A stretch of DNA of 64,000 nt from Polytrichum commune (Eukaryota; Streptophyta; Polytrichopsida; Polytrichales; Polytrichaceae), in contig OX485805.1 of the NCBI GenBank assembly GCA_950295325.1, positions 9,362,501 to 9,426,500 on the forward strand, in the 5' to 3' direction. Positions within the stretch are counted from its first letter, which is position 1. The number at the start of each line of letters is the position of its first letter. Under the pieces are notes generated by a model. It did not search any database. It saw only the letters and a program-made list of their open reading frames with translations, and was not told the origin of the DNA. Both the position numbers and the translations under genes were made by a program. Shown here piece by piece: positions 10,592 to 22,200 of the stretch.

Positions 10592-10814
10592 CCACACCGG
10601 CCCAAAAACATGCCTTGGCTAAGAATGCATGTAATTTCTCCTCGTTGGTGGGCTTGGTTGGCAGTTTGCGGGCCTCACGTGTTGATCCAGAGGAATTGAA
10701 ATATTCCAACCATTTGATTTTAGAAGCGGGCGATGCTTTGGTAGTAGCGATCAACTGCAATTTCTCCAAGTTGAGCTCCGGTGTAATTGAGTTAAGAGTA
10801 TAGTGACGCGCAAT
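10592..10814 (-). CDS. Exon 5 of ParB/methyltransferase gene
   Basis: Acceptor TTCACAG before 10814, phase 0 in. The donor is G|GTACAT at 10592, phase 1 out. It encodes IARHYTLNSITPELNLEKLQ and then a Lys-rich segment. Without splicing the frame stops eight bases further on. Confidence 0.7.
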
Positions 10815-10902
10815 CTGTGAACCATATAGCAATATATTAGAATCATGGAATTCATTGAAGTACTTGAAGAATGAAAAATGGGCCTTAAAGTAGGGGACAT
10901 AC

Positions 10903-11094
10903 CTCCCGAAGCCATCCATCTGTCAACTCTGGGTTTGCCACACAAACTAATTTTGACATTTTCTTATGAAGTGCCTCAGCTCTCTTTGAAGCAGCGACCT
11001 TCATAGCCGTTGTTTTTTCAGCAGCACAGACCTCTCCATCCGTTTGCTCAACAAGTTGACGAACACCCTCATCTGCAGCAAGGCCCAGTTCGTG
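10903..11094 (-). CDS. Exon 4 of ParB/methyltransferase gene
   Basis: Acceptor TTTGCAG before 11094 and donor GAG|GTATGT at 10903, phase 0 at both ends (64 codons). It encodes an Ala/Glu/Lys-rich helical segment starting HELGLAADEG, with no recognised motif. Confidence 0.75.
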
Positions 11095-11149
11095 CTGCAA
11101 AGCGATCACATGAGTTAGTTTGGCATGAAGATGATGACTTAGATCAATA

Positions 11150-11330
11150 GCAATATAATGTTAAACTACACCACGAGCAGGAAAGTCGCATAGAGGTGTG
11201 AATTGATAATTCATGATAATATGCAAGAGTATTTTGGAATACAAGGCAGAAACCGATAATATTGTCGAGGTTGATAACTTGTGTCTCAGTACTGAGAGGT
11301 GAACGATCTCTACAACTCCAGCCACTCAGT
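11150..11330 (-). CDS. Probable exon 3, boundaries unresolved
   Basis: An open frame containing TETQVINLDNIIGF lies between exon 2 and the next clear exon. It needs acceptor and donor sites that keep phase 0 on both sides. One option uses an acceptor after AGTACTGAG and a donor CTT|GTATTC, but neither is strong. I am sure only that coding-like sequence is present. Confidence 0.35.
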
Positions 11331-11407
11331 CTGCTATATGTGAATCAAATTTCAAAATAAAAAACAAATGAAGAAGTCATTAAGAGTGAGTATTAAAGAG
11401 ATAATAC

Positions 11408-11603
11408 CTGAAACATAAAGTTCGTAAAAACATGTAGATTTAATGAATACCACGTCTTCTTTGCATTTTGAGATTTCTTGCATCTTTTAATGTCCGCTGG
11501 AGTCAATATGTCTTGGTACTGTTCGAGCGGCATAAGTCCATACTTCTGCACCCTAAATAGAGTGTGAACTATGTTGGTCTTGACGTGAGAGTCTTCAGTA
11601 TGT
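11408..11603 (-). CDS. Exon 2 of ParB/methyltransferase gene
   Basis: Acceptor ATTGTAG before 11603 and donor CAG|GTATTA at 11408. It joins exon 1 in phase (AA|A gives Lys) and ends in phase 0. It encodes a helical stretch beginning HTEDSHVKTN, probably the helical region that follows the ParB fold. Confidence 0.75.
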
Positions 11604-11701
11604 CTACAATTGACAATCATAGAGCAAAGATAAACACATCAGAATATATGTAGATTTAAAGTACTTAACATAGACAAAAACATTACATAATGAAAACTTA
11701 C

Positions 11702-12327
11702 TTGTTGATGTTATGCATAACTTGCATAACAACACCAATTTTTCCCTTCGTGTCAAGGAGGATGCTATCCACCAAACAATGCCAGGCCTCTTCTGTTTTG
11801 TGAAGTCTTTGAATATGATTCAACCAAGCCTGCTGCCTATGGTTGCCGTCACAAACAAAGAACATCAAATTTGTAAAATTGGCTAACTCCGGAACGGACA
11901 GAAGAAAGGAGTTGAATTCTTCATTTTTGGCACTCCAAATGGGACCCCACGAAGCCTTATCTGCTTCAGTAACCTCATGTGTATTGCCTTCTTCATCTGT
12001 TATAGTGACATAAAATACTGAGGCACCCTCTCTATACCCATGGACAAACTCCTGCTCCAATTTAGCAAGATCACTTGAGAGAGTTGGCCTGACCATAGGC
12101 ATGGCCAACATTCTGCATAACGGAATATTGAACCTTGAGGAATTCAGGGATTGAAATCTCAGTCTAGAAATCGTGGCAACGGAATTAAGTTTCTGTTGGG
12201 TCCTGATATCATCTTCATCCCCTTCATATGGATCTCTATCTCCAAGCCTTTCTTCATCTTCATCCTGAGCCTCTTCAGAATTGTCTAGAGAACCCTGAGA
12301 AGCAGCAAGAACATCCTCCTTTGCCAT
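11702..12327 (-). CDS. Exon 1: ParB-like N-terminal domain
   Basis: Starts at the ATG 12327-12325 (M-A-K-E-D) and ends at a GTAAGT donor, phase 2. The first ~40 residues are acidic (EDEDEERLGDRD). Residues ~85-200 fit a ParB/sulfiredoxin-like fold: a VRPTLSSDLAKLEQEF helix, a YVTI strand, then FVCDGNHRQQAWLNH, the diagnostic DGNHRxxA motif that in ParB-type proteins binds nucleotide. Whether it binds or hydrolyses CTP/ATP is unknown. The exon is fully open. Confidence 0.8.
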
Positions 12328-12364
12328 GTTCTCTACCTGCAGGAGATAACTCTGATCAAATAAT

Positions 12365-14990
12365 CAATAGGTTAGTCTCGGTGCCGAGATAGTCAAATCC
12401 ACAAGTCACAATCAAATTCAGGCTCTCTATATTACACTACCTGTGCCCTAAATGCTTAATACAGGCATTGATTTGGTAAGTAAGTATAGTTAATAAACTC
12501 ACTGATCCTCACTCAACCTCACTAAGTAACCAAAATTGCTCCCTCGCTCAAACAACCATATGTTAGTCTCGGTGCCGAGATACTCGAATCCACAAGTCAC
12601 AATCAAATTCAGGCCCTCTATTTTACACTACCTGTGATCAAAATAGGTTAATACAAGCATTGATTTGGTAAGTAAGCATAGCTAATACACTCACTGATCC
12701 TCACGCAACATCACTAAGTGACCAGAATTGCTCTCCGGATAAATCAGCCATATGTTAGTCTCGGTGCCGAGATAGTCAAATCCATCAGTCACAATCAAAT
12801 TCAGGCCCTCTGTATTACAATACCTGGGATCAACATTCTTAATTCAGGCATTGATTTGGTAAGTAAGGATACCTAATAAACTCACACAAAACTCACTCAA
12901 CCTCCCTAAGTCACCAAAATTGCTCCCTAGATGAATCAGCCATATGTTAGTCTCGGTGCCGAGATAGTCAAATCCATAAGTCACAAATCAAAATCAGGCC
13001 CTCTGGATTACCCTGCCTCCGATCAAAACGCTTAATTCATACATTAATTAGGTAAGCAAGCATATCTAATAAACTCACATAACCCTCACTTAACCCACAT
13101 TCTACCCTCACTAATCCCTCACCGCACTCTCACTAACCCTCACTCAACCCTCACTGGTCCACACTGAACCCTCACTAACCCAAACTGAACCCTCATTAAT
13201 CCCTCATTGAACCCTCACTAAGTGGCCAGAATTGCTCCTTCCCTGAATCAACGATATGTTAGTCTCGGTGCCGAGATAGTCAAATCCACAAGTCACAAAT
13301 CAAATTCAGGCCCTCTATTTTACACTACCTGGGATCAACATTCTTAATTCAGGCATTGATTTTGTTAGTTAGCATACCTACTAAACTCACACAAAACTCA
13401 CTCAACCTCCCTAAGTCACCAAAATTGCTCCCTAGATGTATCAGCCATATGTTAGTCTCGGTGCCGAGATAGTCAAATCCACAAGTCACAATCATATTCA
13501 GGCCCTCTATTTTACACTACCTGTGATCAAAATGGTTAATACAAGCATTAAATAGGTAAGCAAGCATATCTAATGAACTCACATAACCCTCACTTAACCC
13601 ACATTCTACCCTCACTAATCCCTCACCGCACTCTCACTAACCCTCACTCAACCCTCACTGGTCCACACTGAACCCTCACTAACCCAAACTGAACCCTCAC
13701 TAATCCCTCACTGAACCCTCACTAAGTGGCCAGAATTGCTCCTTCCCTGAATCAACGATATGTTAATCTCGGTGCCGAGATAGTCTAATTCACAAGTCAC
13801 AAATCAAATTGAGGCCCTCTGTATTACACTACCTGTGATCAAGATGCTTAATACATGCATTGATTTGGTAAGTAAGCATACCTAATAAACTCAATGATCA
13901 TAAGTCAACCTCACTAAATGACCAGAATTGCTCCCTCGCTGAAATAACCATATGTTAGTCTCGGTGCCGAGATAGTGAAATCCTCAAGTCCAAATCAAAT
14001 TCTGGCCCGCTGTATTTCCCTGCCTCAGATTAAACTGCTTAGTTCACGCATTAATTTGGTGACCAATCCTATCTAAGAGACTCACATAACCCTCACTTTA
14101 CCCCTAACTCAACCATAACTCAACCCTCACTTAAACCTCACTTAACCCACAATGAACCCTCACTAATCCCTCACTGCACTCTCACTAACCCTCACTCAAC
14201 CCTCACTGGTCCACACTGAACTCTCACTAACCCAAACTGAACCCTCACTAATCCCTCAATGAACCCTCATTGATCCACAGTACTGAACCCTTACTGATCC
14301 ACACTGAACCCTCACTAACCCCCCCTGAACATTCAGTAATCTCTCACTCAACTTCACTAAGTGACCAGAATTGATCCCTGGATGAATAAGCCATATGTTA
14401 GTCTCGGTGCCGAGATAGTCAAATCCACAAGTTACAATCAAAATCAAGCCGTTTGTATTACACTACCTGTGATCAAAATGCTTAATTCAGGCATTGATTT
14501 GTTAAGTAAGCATAGCTAATAAACTCACACAACCCTCACTAAACCTCGCTAAGTGACCAGAATTGCTCCCTGCATGAATCAGCCATATGTTAGTCTCGGT
14601 GCCGAGATAGTGAAATCCTCAAGTCAAAATCAAATTTTGCCCCCCTGTATTACCCTGCCTCGTATTAATTTGCTTATTTCAGGATTAATTTGGTGAGCAA
14701 GCATATCTAATAAACTCACAGATCCCTCACTTTACCCTAACTCAACCATAACTCAACCCTCACTTAACCCACAATGTACCCTCACTAATCCCTCACGGCA
14801 CTCTCACTAACCCTCACTCAACACTCACTTGTCCACACTGAACCCTCACTACCCCAACCTAAACCCTCACTAATCCCTCACTGATCCACACTGAACCTTC
14901 AGTAATCTCTCACTCAACACTCACTAAGTGAGCCTAATTGCTCCCTCCCTGAATCAGCCATAGGTTTGTGACCGAGATAGTGAATCCAGA
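12365..14990. repeat. 192-bp satellite array upstream of the ParB/methyltransferase gene
   Basis: The palindromic core CTCGGTGCCGAG recurs near 12377, 12568, 12760, 12952, 13264, 13457, 13768, 13960, 14402 and 14594. Spacings are ~192 bp, with longer units of ~312 and ~442 bp where CCCTCACTAA-type short repeats have expanded. A shorter array of the same family lies in the gene's intron. The array begins just upstream of the gene's ATG (12327). No gene seen inside. Confidence 0.88.
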
Positions 14991-15114
14991 GTTTACAATC
15001 ACAAATGCCCTAACCTGAGCATATTAAGATGCTCTAGAGGCCCGCCTGCTCGTTGAGCACTAAGATTGGAAGCTGTATATTCAAAATGTAGATTTGCAAT
15101 AAGTCAGTCTCGGT

Positions 15115-15359
15115 CAGGGTTGTCTATTGTGTTGTGACGGAGGGTAATCCCGGCATAATGTCGTGCCGTCACGACACGTATCCGTCACGACATTATGCCG
15201 GATGCTGTCTTTATCTTGACGGACTTGAATTTTACCGATTTTTTTGTGTAATTACATTAACCCAATTCGGACACGTAGGATTTACAATGTCCACGTGTGA
15301 TGACATGTCAGCAAAGTAAAGGTAAAGTGGGGAAAAATTTACTAGAGCCCGTCCGCCCC
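15115..15359 (+). repeat. Left terminal inverted repeat
   Basis: Begins CAGGGTTGTCTATTGTG and matches the reverse complement of 42470-42713. Inside it, CCGGCATAATGTCGTG pairs with CGACATTATGCCGG about 17 bp on, giving a strong hairpin. CGTCACGAC motifs recur in both orientations and could be transposase-binding sites. It ends at the start of the pyrimidine-rich tract. Confidence 0.9.
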
Positions 15360-16013
15360 CCCGTCCGCCCCTGTTCCCGACCCCGTCCGCTCCGTTCCCA
15401 ACCTCGTACGCCCCGTTCCCCCCCGTCCGCCCCAGTTTTTTTTTTTTTTTTTTTCCCCCCCCCCTTCCCCGTCCGCCCCCGTTCCCGACCCCGTCCGCCT
15501 CCGTTCCCGACCCCGTCCGCCTCCGTTCCCGACCCCGTCCGCTCCGTTCCCAACCCCGTACGCCCCGTTCCCCCCCGTCCGCCCCAGTTTTTTTTTTTTT
15601 TTTTTCCCCCCCCCCCTTCCCCGTCCGCCCCCGTTCCCGACCCCGTCCGCCTCCGTTCCCGACCCCGTCCGCTCCGTTCCCAACCCCGTACGCCCCGTTC
15701 CCCCCCGTCCGCCCCTCCGTCCGCTCCCCCGTCCGCCCCAGTTTTTTTTTAAAAAAATAAAAAAATCCCCCCCCCCCCCCCGTCCGCTCCGTTCCCAACC
15801 CCGTACGCCCCGTTCCCCCCCGTCCGCCCCTCCGTCCGCTCCCCCGTCCGCCCCAGTTTTTTCCCCCCCCCCCCTTCCCCGGCCGCCCCATTTAAAAAAA
15901 AATAAAAAAATTCCCCCCCCTCCGTCCGCCCCCGTTCCCGTTCCCGACCCCGTCCACTCCGTTCCCCCCCCACCCCCGTCCGCCCCACCCTCGTCCCCCG
16001 TCCGCCCCACACC
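15345..16013. repeat. Pyrimidine-rich array (GTCCGCC..CGTTCCC units)
   Basis: Imperfect ~21-bp repeats of the type GTCCGCCTCCGTTCCCGAC, broken by poly-T and poly-C runs. The long ORFs on both strands are by-products of this low complexity. The same motif family forms the tracts at 27785-28675, 34880-35350 and 42251-42482. Confidence 0.85.
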
Positions 16014-16204
16014 CTCCTTAGTCGTTTTTTACTACTTTGATTTTAACAAAATGGTAAACAAAATGGCAAAATGATTTACCTGGCGCTAGGCATATCCATG
16101 ACCACGTCGGCGTTTTTTGCCACATAGGACGCCACCTTGGCAAGAAGGTAAGTATTTTACCCACCCTAGTCCGTTCCCCCTATGTTGACCCTACGTCAGG
16201 GTTG
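16005..16204 (+). repeat. Internal inverted-repeat arm, left
   Basis: From CCTCCTTAGTCG to CCCTACGT this matches, inverted, 27599-27795, including TGACCCTACGT and a ~60-bp near-perfect block. Before the gypsy insertion the two arms were separated by only ~90 bp, forming a large palindrome. The centre also contains CAGGGTTGTCTAT, the terminal motif of the outer repeats. Confidence 0.85.
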
Positions 16205-16249
16205 TCTATCGCGACGTCATGACGGTGTCGTGCCGTCATGTCAGGTCGT

Positions 16250-18304
16250 TGTGAGCCCAAAAGGGTGCCCACATTTAGTCTTAGACCCTTGAAACGTTAG
16301 TTGATGCACTTTGAAGTAGCATGTTACTTCACAAAAATATAAAAAGAGTGAAATGTTAGTCTTAGAAGTACCATGTTGTAAGAGGCTAGGATGTGAGTTG
16401 TTATTGTGTTTTTACCTTCGGAAGGATTTGAGTGAATGAGGATAGGTAAGGAGAACTTGGATTGAGTAGTTAGTGAGTAGGCTAGTACAAATGGATGGAG
16501 ACAACCAAAGTGACTCAAGAGGCAAGTGCATTCGAATTGGGATGAATGGGGGATCACATGGAGCGCACAAGTGGACCACCTCATCATGGCCACTTAATGG
16601 GGAAGGCCCAAGGAAGAATGCAAGGTGGAGGATAAGCAAATTCTCAAAGCACCAATCAAATCACGAGTTAAGCATCGTGGTTTGAATTAAGTGGTGAGCG
16701 ACGATTTGGGAAAGTAAGGGGAGAAAGTTATGGCGGCGGAAAGCGAAGGAGGCTAAGTTTGGGTTGAAGCATCCCAAGTTTGGTAAAGTGTGGTAGGTAG
16801 AAAGCCAAGGCTAGTTAAATGTTCGAATTAGGATCCTTGTTGATCATTTGAAGGAGGAAGGCTTAGAAGATAGGATTGGCGCCTACTAAGTAGGAGGAAA
16901 TCTCAAGGGCTTATCGTGAGCCTTGAGGGTGCTCACCCCCTCAAGCTTACTATATAATCCCTCATTCTTCCCTCACTCATCCTCTCTTTCCTTTGTGCTC
17001 CAAGGCACCCCACGAGTTATAAGTGTGGGTGTGGGAAGCCATATTGGAGCACATGTGTGTGCTTAGTTTTTAGTTTGAGAGCCAAGGCTTGTTAGCCTTG
17101 AAGAGGGCTTGACCTCTTGGTAGAATTAGTGTTGACGTGAAGGATTTTAAAGTTAATTCATGATTCCAAATTGTGGTACTTAAAGTTCATGTTTTGAATA
17201 CACGTGGTTGCAAGTTCCATGTTTAAGAGTTGAGCACTTGATGTTGTGATGAGTGCAAAAATATACTTGTGTGGATTAGTTAGTCTTAGTGAAGTTAGGA
17301 AATTCTTTCTCCCCCTCTCCTCTCTAGGATTTTAGGATTTTAGGATTAGAGAAGAATTGTGTGATTAGAAAGGGGTTGTTAGTAGAATTAGGGAAATTAG
17401 GTAGGAAGATTAGTTAAGGGCTTGAATAATTAGTGAGGTAGTTGGGAATTACAACTACAAAGTTGTGGGTTCATGAAGGAGCTGGGTTTATGAAGGAGCT
17501 GGGTTTGTTTAGTTAGAAGCTAAGAAGCTGGGTTTATGAAGGAGCTGGGTTTATGAAGGAGCTAGGTTTATGTAATTAGAAAGTAAAGAGATGGGTTCAT
17601 GAAGGAGCTTAGTAGATAGCCTACCTAATTAGCTCATAGACAAGTAGTTAGTTACATTATGCTAGTTAGTGTTATGTGTGGCTTTCACAAGTAAATGTAT
17701 TTGAGATTGACTATAGAGAATAGTGTTTTTTTAACACTTGCATCCTCTCTTTAAAAATAAACCACGTGCACAACTTAATGGAGAATGTGGAGCACTCTCG
17801 CGATGGCAAGACAAAGGAAGCAAAGACCAAAGGTGCGAGGGAGAGATTGACATAAGTCACATAAGTATTTCTTAATACTTAAAGGCTTATGTACGGTATG
17901 GAGACACCAAGTGAGACCTCTTATAGTAGCGATACGGAATACACAAGTGATAGTTCAAGTGGTAGTATAGAGTCAACGGCACGGACTCCATTTAGGAGAG
18001 GGATATCCTTAAGGGCTTGTGTAGCTAAAGCAGCCGGATGGACGTTAGAAGCAAACAAGGACAAAATAGCACCCGAGCATAAGGAGGTTAAAATAACATA
18101 GTTAACTTGTGCATTCTCCACATACGTATTGAAATCGTACATTGAGTTGTTAAAAGTGAAATTCCAGTTAAATCCAAGACCACTTGAAGGGTGAACCTTG
18201 TACTATGGACTCATCCAAGTCCAAATCCAATACCGCGGAGGAATGTGAGCCCAAACCCACTACTCGGACTACGGACGCTTAAGGGTGGGGGGTTTGGCCT
18301 CACA
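16250..18304 (+). repeat. 5' LTR
   Basis: TGTGAG…CTCACA, 2,055 bp. A TATA box (TATATAA, 16951-16957) followed by pyrimidine-rich CCCTCATTCTTCCC marks the probable transcription start near 16980. Short tandem GAAGGAGCTGGGTTTAT repeats lie at about 17475-17610. A 70-codon ORF (17889-18101), identical in both LTRs, has no recognisable domain and is not called. Confidence 0.95.
16951..16957 (+). promoter_or_regulatory. Retrotransposon TATA box in 5' LTR
   Basis: TATATAA followed by a C/T-rich initiator-like stretch. The same box is at 26208-26214 in the 3' LTR. Confidence 0.6.
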
Positions 18305-18307
18305 TAA

Positions 18308-18325
18308 TTGGTGCGTCCGCCGGGA
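18308..18325 (+). promoter_or_regulatory. Primer binding site
   Basis: TTGGTGCGTCCGCCGGGA starts about four bases after the LTR. TGG at the start matches the CCA 3' end of a tRNA, and the rest resembles the TGGCGCCG… sites of Athila/Tat-type gypsy elements. I cannot assign the tRNA. Confidence 0.6.
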
Positions 18326-19213
18326 GCGAAGCGGAAGGTAGTTACAAGACTTGGAGGCGACTAGGAGACTTGGAGGCAACTAGGAAAAATTGGAGACACA
18401 AACTTGAGAGAAGGGAAGGAGCACCCGAAACTCGGTAAGTATTCTCTCTTTGGGTTACATTTGAATTCATTGTATTTCAACTATTCCTTGGAATGAATTG
18501 CATTGTCAATTACGCAAATTCATTTTTGAGGAAGGAGCGCGGCGAAGGTACGTCCTCAACCTTTTTGGGGATTTGCTAAGAACTTAAAAGGAACCTATAA
18601 CCGAGTAGCTCATTAAAACATTAGAGGGTAAATTCACCTTAGGACATTGAACTTTGACACTCACCTCGGGGTGAGTCTCAAAGTTTTGGGAGTTGTCATT
18701 TCATGCTCTAGATTAAATTAATATTTCACAAAGTTTATGGTGTTGTTACATTGAGTCACGATTGAGGGGAGTGCTAACTCACAGGGGGATGCGATTGCTC
18801 AAGGTATGTTTATTTCTTCAAAGTGAACTCATTAACTAATTAAGGAATGCCTTTTGTACTCGTGATTGTTGTTATCCGTTGTAGAGGGTAATTCCCGAAT
18901 TGTGGATGGTGTGAGAAGTTGAAGGGTGAAGCCTCGACTTTTAACATAATCTACTCGGAAGGTCACCCCCTCACAATCGGTATTGTGGTGAGTGTTAATT
19001 TGCGGGAAGATGCGGAGGTGATGCTCCGACTTAACCAAAAAATTAACATGAACATGCCTATCCCCTATTGGGATTCTTTCACCTAAGTGGGCTTGCAGGT
19101 TCTTTTCCTCACCTCCTAAAAAAATTATAACCACACCAAGACAAGTGAAAATATTAAGAGGGGAATTGCTAGGATTATGTGTGGTCAAGTGAGGGTCGAT
19201 CGATTCTTATGGA
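18326..19213 (+). other. Retrotransposon leader, no gene
   Basis: Untranslated leader between primer site and gag. A 118-codon antisense ORF here has no domain and is treated as chance. Confidence 0.6.
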
Positions 19214-22200
19214 ATGCAAGGTAGGACTCGCTCACAAAAACCAAGTTTGATAGTAGGACTAGAGAAATCTACTCGAAAGAGGCGGTCCTCTAAAATCAGT
19301 GATAGATTAGAACAAGATAATGTTAGAATAGAGAGTTGTTTGAACGTCGAACCTAGGACTAGGTCAATTCTAGACACCTTAGAACTTGGAGCTCAACTTG
19401 AAGAGGAGATCACTCCCTCCAAATTGAGTGGTGAAACTTCTTCGGAAAATTACACACTTAGAGAAGAATTCCCGGTAGAAGTTGATAGGGGATTGTTGAA
19501 TAGTTCACCGGTCACCATGGCCGAGGAACGGGGGATGGATCCACCACCCATACCCCCAATTCCGCCCATACCTCCTATACCTCCAATAGACCCATTGGTT
19601 AGGCCAAGAGGCCTACCAATTGTGGTTCCACAAAATTTAGCGGCGATGGATATGCCATCTCATCTCCCTAAATTTTATGGGACCAAGGATGAGGACCCCT
19701 CTCGGCACATGGAACGGTATATCGAACGGTTGGCTAGCTTCCTCATAACCGACCCGGGTTATTGGTTAGTGTGGTTTCCTACCACTCTAGAGGGGGAAGC
19801 CTATGAATGGTATCGGGATCATGCCGAGGGACATTTTAGGGGATGGGAACAATTACAAAGGGAGTTTTTTTAACGAATTTAGGCCGGAAGTGGGTCAAAG
19901 TACCGCATTAAGGGCATTGTCGTCATTGAAGCAAGGAAGGGAGGAAGAAATTTCGGCTTACATTAGGAGGTTTGATTTAGTGTGCACTAGATTTGTGGGT
20001 ACCATGCTCAACGACGACACGCTAAAGCAATTTTTCATTCAAGGGTTTTTTAAGTCCGGAACTATTAGGGGTGTTCTAGAAAGGAATCCCTTGACCTTGG
20101 CGGATGCCAAGCGTGCGGCTAGAGATATTGAAAACTTGGATAAAGATCACGAAAGGCTATGGAGAAGGGAGGATGAATTGATCCCACAATTCATCCCCAT
20201 ACGCCCTAGGGTGGTAGCGGTAGAACCCGCTAAGTATGAGAACCAAATTCCATATGCCATTGTGGACACCGGTCCCCGACCTTTAGCGGTTAGGGAACCG
20301 GCACCTCTTTTGGCACTACCGGCCCCTAGAACGGATCCACACTTGGAGGAGGTTGAGAGAAGACTAGGTGCTAGCCAACTAGGATTCCAAGAGGCTATGA
20401 TAAAACAAATGCAAAGCCTCACGGATCAAATGTCATTAATGATCCGGAGTCAACAACCGGGGCCTCCACCCCCGGTTGAGTCGGGTAGGCATTCTTCCGG
20501 ATTATGGTGTGTCCAATGTGGCCAACCGGGCCACACGCGTCAATTTTGTAGAAGTGGACAAAACCGTGACCAAAGAGGAAACGGTAACCCACCTCAACAA
20601 AATCAACGAGGTCAAGCGCCACCTCACTATGGAAATGGAAGCAATAGAGGACCACAACCTAGAGGGCAAGGTGGCCAAAATTTAGAGAAGAAGGAATTTC
20701 ATCCCTTTTGTGGAAGGTGGCACGCTCAAGGACAATGTTGGTCCGAAGGTCAAGAGTTTAATTGTAGCAATTGTGGAGGAAGTCATCCCTCGGATACGTG
20801 TCGCCAACCGGACAAAATAATTAATGTCCCTTACCCGGTGGCTAATCCACAACAACAAGCAAGGGATAATATGCGAGGTGCTAGGCCACAAGGAGTACCG
20901 GCCAATGAACTTAGGCCACCTAACTTATACTATGACCATAGTAATGCTAGGCAAACTTTTCATCCACCGGCGGGCTTGCAAACTACAACCGGTTACATTC
21001 CAATACAAAATAGACAAGGAGTTCCACCTAATGGTAGTAACGGGAGACAAGCGCCTCCAACGGATCCGGGACCATCTAACTCCCAAGATGTTAGGTTCAT
21101 GGATGGAGTGTTGGAGGCCACATGTGATGACATGCTTCCTCTCCCAACGAGAATTGGAGAGGAGCAAAGTCAATGGCCTCCTCACACCAATGCTATTACA
21201 TATGAGTTAGTGAAGGGTAAGGGTGTGGTTGAAGAAGCACATGCACTAGCGGTAACTACTAGGGCTAGGAGAGGGGATGCCCCGTTGGAGGTAGGAATAG
21301 GAGAGCAAGGAAATTACTCTTCGGATGAAGAGATTAATCTCTCCGAGTTGGATAGGGTAGCTAGAAGAGCTACTAAGGATGTGGAGAGGGAAAATATAAT
21401 TTTACAAGATAGGGAGAGGACTAATGCGGTACATGACTTGGATAATAGCGATGTGGGTGAATGGGAAGGACCGGGGGTTCCCGTAGACGAATTCGACGTA
21501 GTGGGTAATTCTAAGGTGGAAAGATCTACCGGGTACGACTTGTGGGCGGACCTTAGTACACTCAAGGCGGATATTACTTTCGGCCAACTATTGGAAATTT
21601 CACCCACGGCAAGGAAAACATTAAAGGAGGGAATGCCGGTACACAAGAGGATGAGGAAGGTGAAAGCTAAAATAGCCGCTAGGATCCAATCACAAGGTGG
21701 AAGAGACGTGAAAGCTATAGAAATAGAAGTTGTTATAGTAGATAAGGTGGTTCCTAATGTGCTAGTCGACGGAGGGAGTAGTCTAAATATACTACCGGAG
21801 GATACTATGAAAAAATTGGGACTTGGACTCACGGGGCCTTCACCTTTGGTCATAAATATGGCAAATCAAAGTTCGACTACGCCTTTGGGGATGATCAAGG
21901 ATTGTAGAATGACTACGGGAGGTGAGGAGTACTTGGTCACCTTCCATGTCATTAAAATGCACTCCAACAAGGACACCTTCCCCATTTTGCTAGGTAGGCC
22001 TTGGTTGCGGATGGCGAATGCTATGGTCAATTGGGGTGGACCTAAACCATCCATCACTTATGGTCCGGAGGGTAATAGGGTCATAGTGTCCATTGGTTCA
22101 TTAGAAGGATGGATGAAGAAGGAGATGTATTTGCCATTGGAGAAGGAAATTGATGACTTAAACGAGAATGAGATTGGCAAGGCATTGGTGGGAGTCGTCC

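Larger units (their letters stand above)
5266..12327 (-). pseudogene. ParB-like / beta-class DNA-methyltransferase-like fusion gene, multi-exon, with in-frame stops
   Basis: A spliced minus-strand gene of about eleven exons reconstructed from GT..AG sites and matching phases: 12327-11702, 11603-11408, one unresolved exon near 11330-11150, 11094-10903, 10814-10592, 10388-10163, 10042-9355, 6762-6415, 6228-5955, 5859-5655 and 5557-5266. It encodes about 1,100 residues. The N-terminal part has a ParB/Srx-type pattern ending in VCDGNHRQQAW. The middle is a Lys/Glu-rich coiled coil. The C-terminal exons read, in order, a DPPY-like ADIPEG, a GAIILFHP strand, an EKSALL motif-X helix and GDVVLDCTAATG (motif I): the permuted order of beta-class N4/N6 DNA methyltransferases. 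ParB-methyltransferase fusions are known from phages and bacteria, but the introns make this a eukaryotic gene. Three stops interrupt it: TGA in the sixth called exon, TGA formed across the 10163/10042 junction, and TAA at 6120-6118. So it is called a pseudogene, although the frames are otherwise well kept. Confidence 0.75.

Noticed and set aside
5266-12327. Bacterial or phage contamination as source of the ParB/methyltransferase gene
   Set aside because: In-phase introns with GT..AG ends, plant transposons in its intron and continuous plant repeats around it make it part of the plant chromosome.
8386-14990. CRISPR array
   Set aside because: Units are tandem satellites with near-identical 'spacers', no cas genes, in a eukaryotic sequence.
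17889-18101. 70-codon ORF identical in both LTRs (also 27146-27358)
   Set aside because: Identity only reflects identical LTRs. No domain and no reason for translation.
18832-19188. 118-codon antisense ORF in the gypsy leader
   Set aside because: No recognisable domain, no promoter seen, and antisense ORFs of this size are common by chance.
19803-19870. Separate start of pol at ATG 19803
   Set aside because: This stretch overlaps gag in another frame; the gag domain continues across the T7 run, so the ATG is fortuitous.
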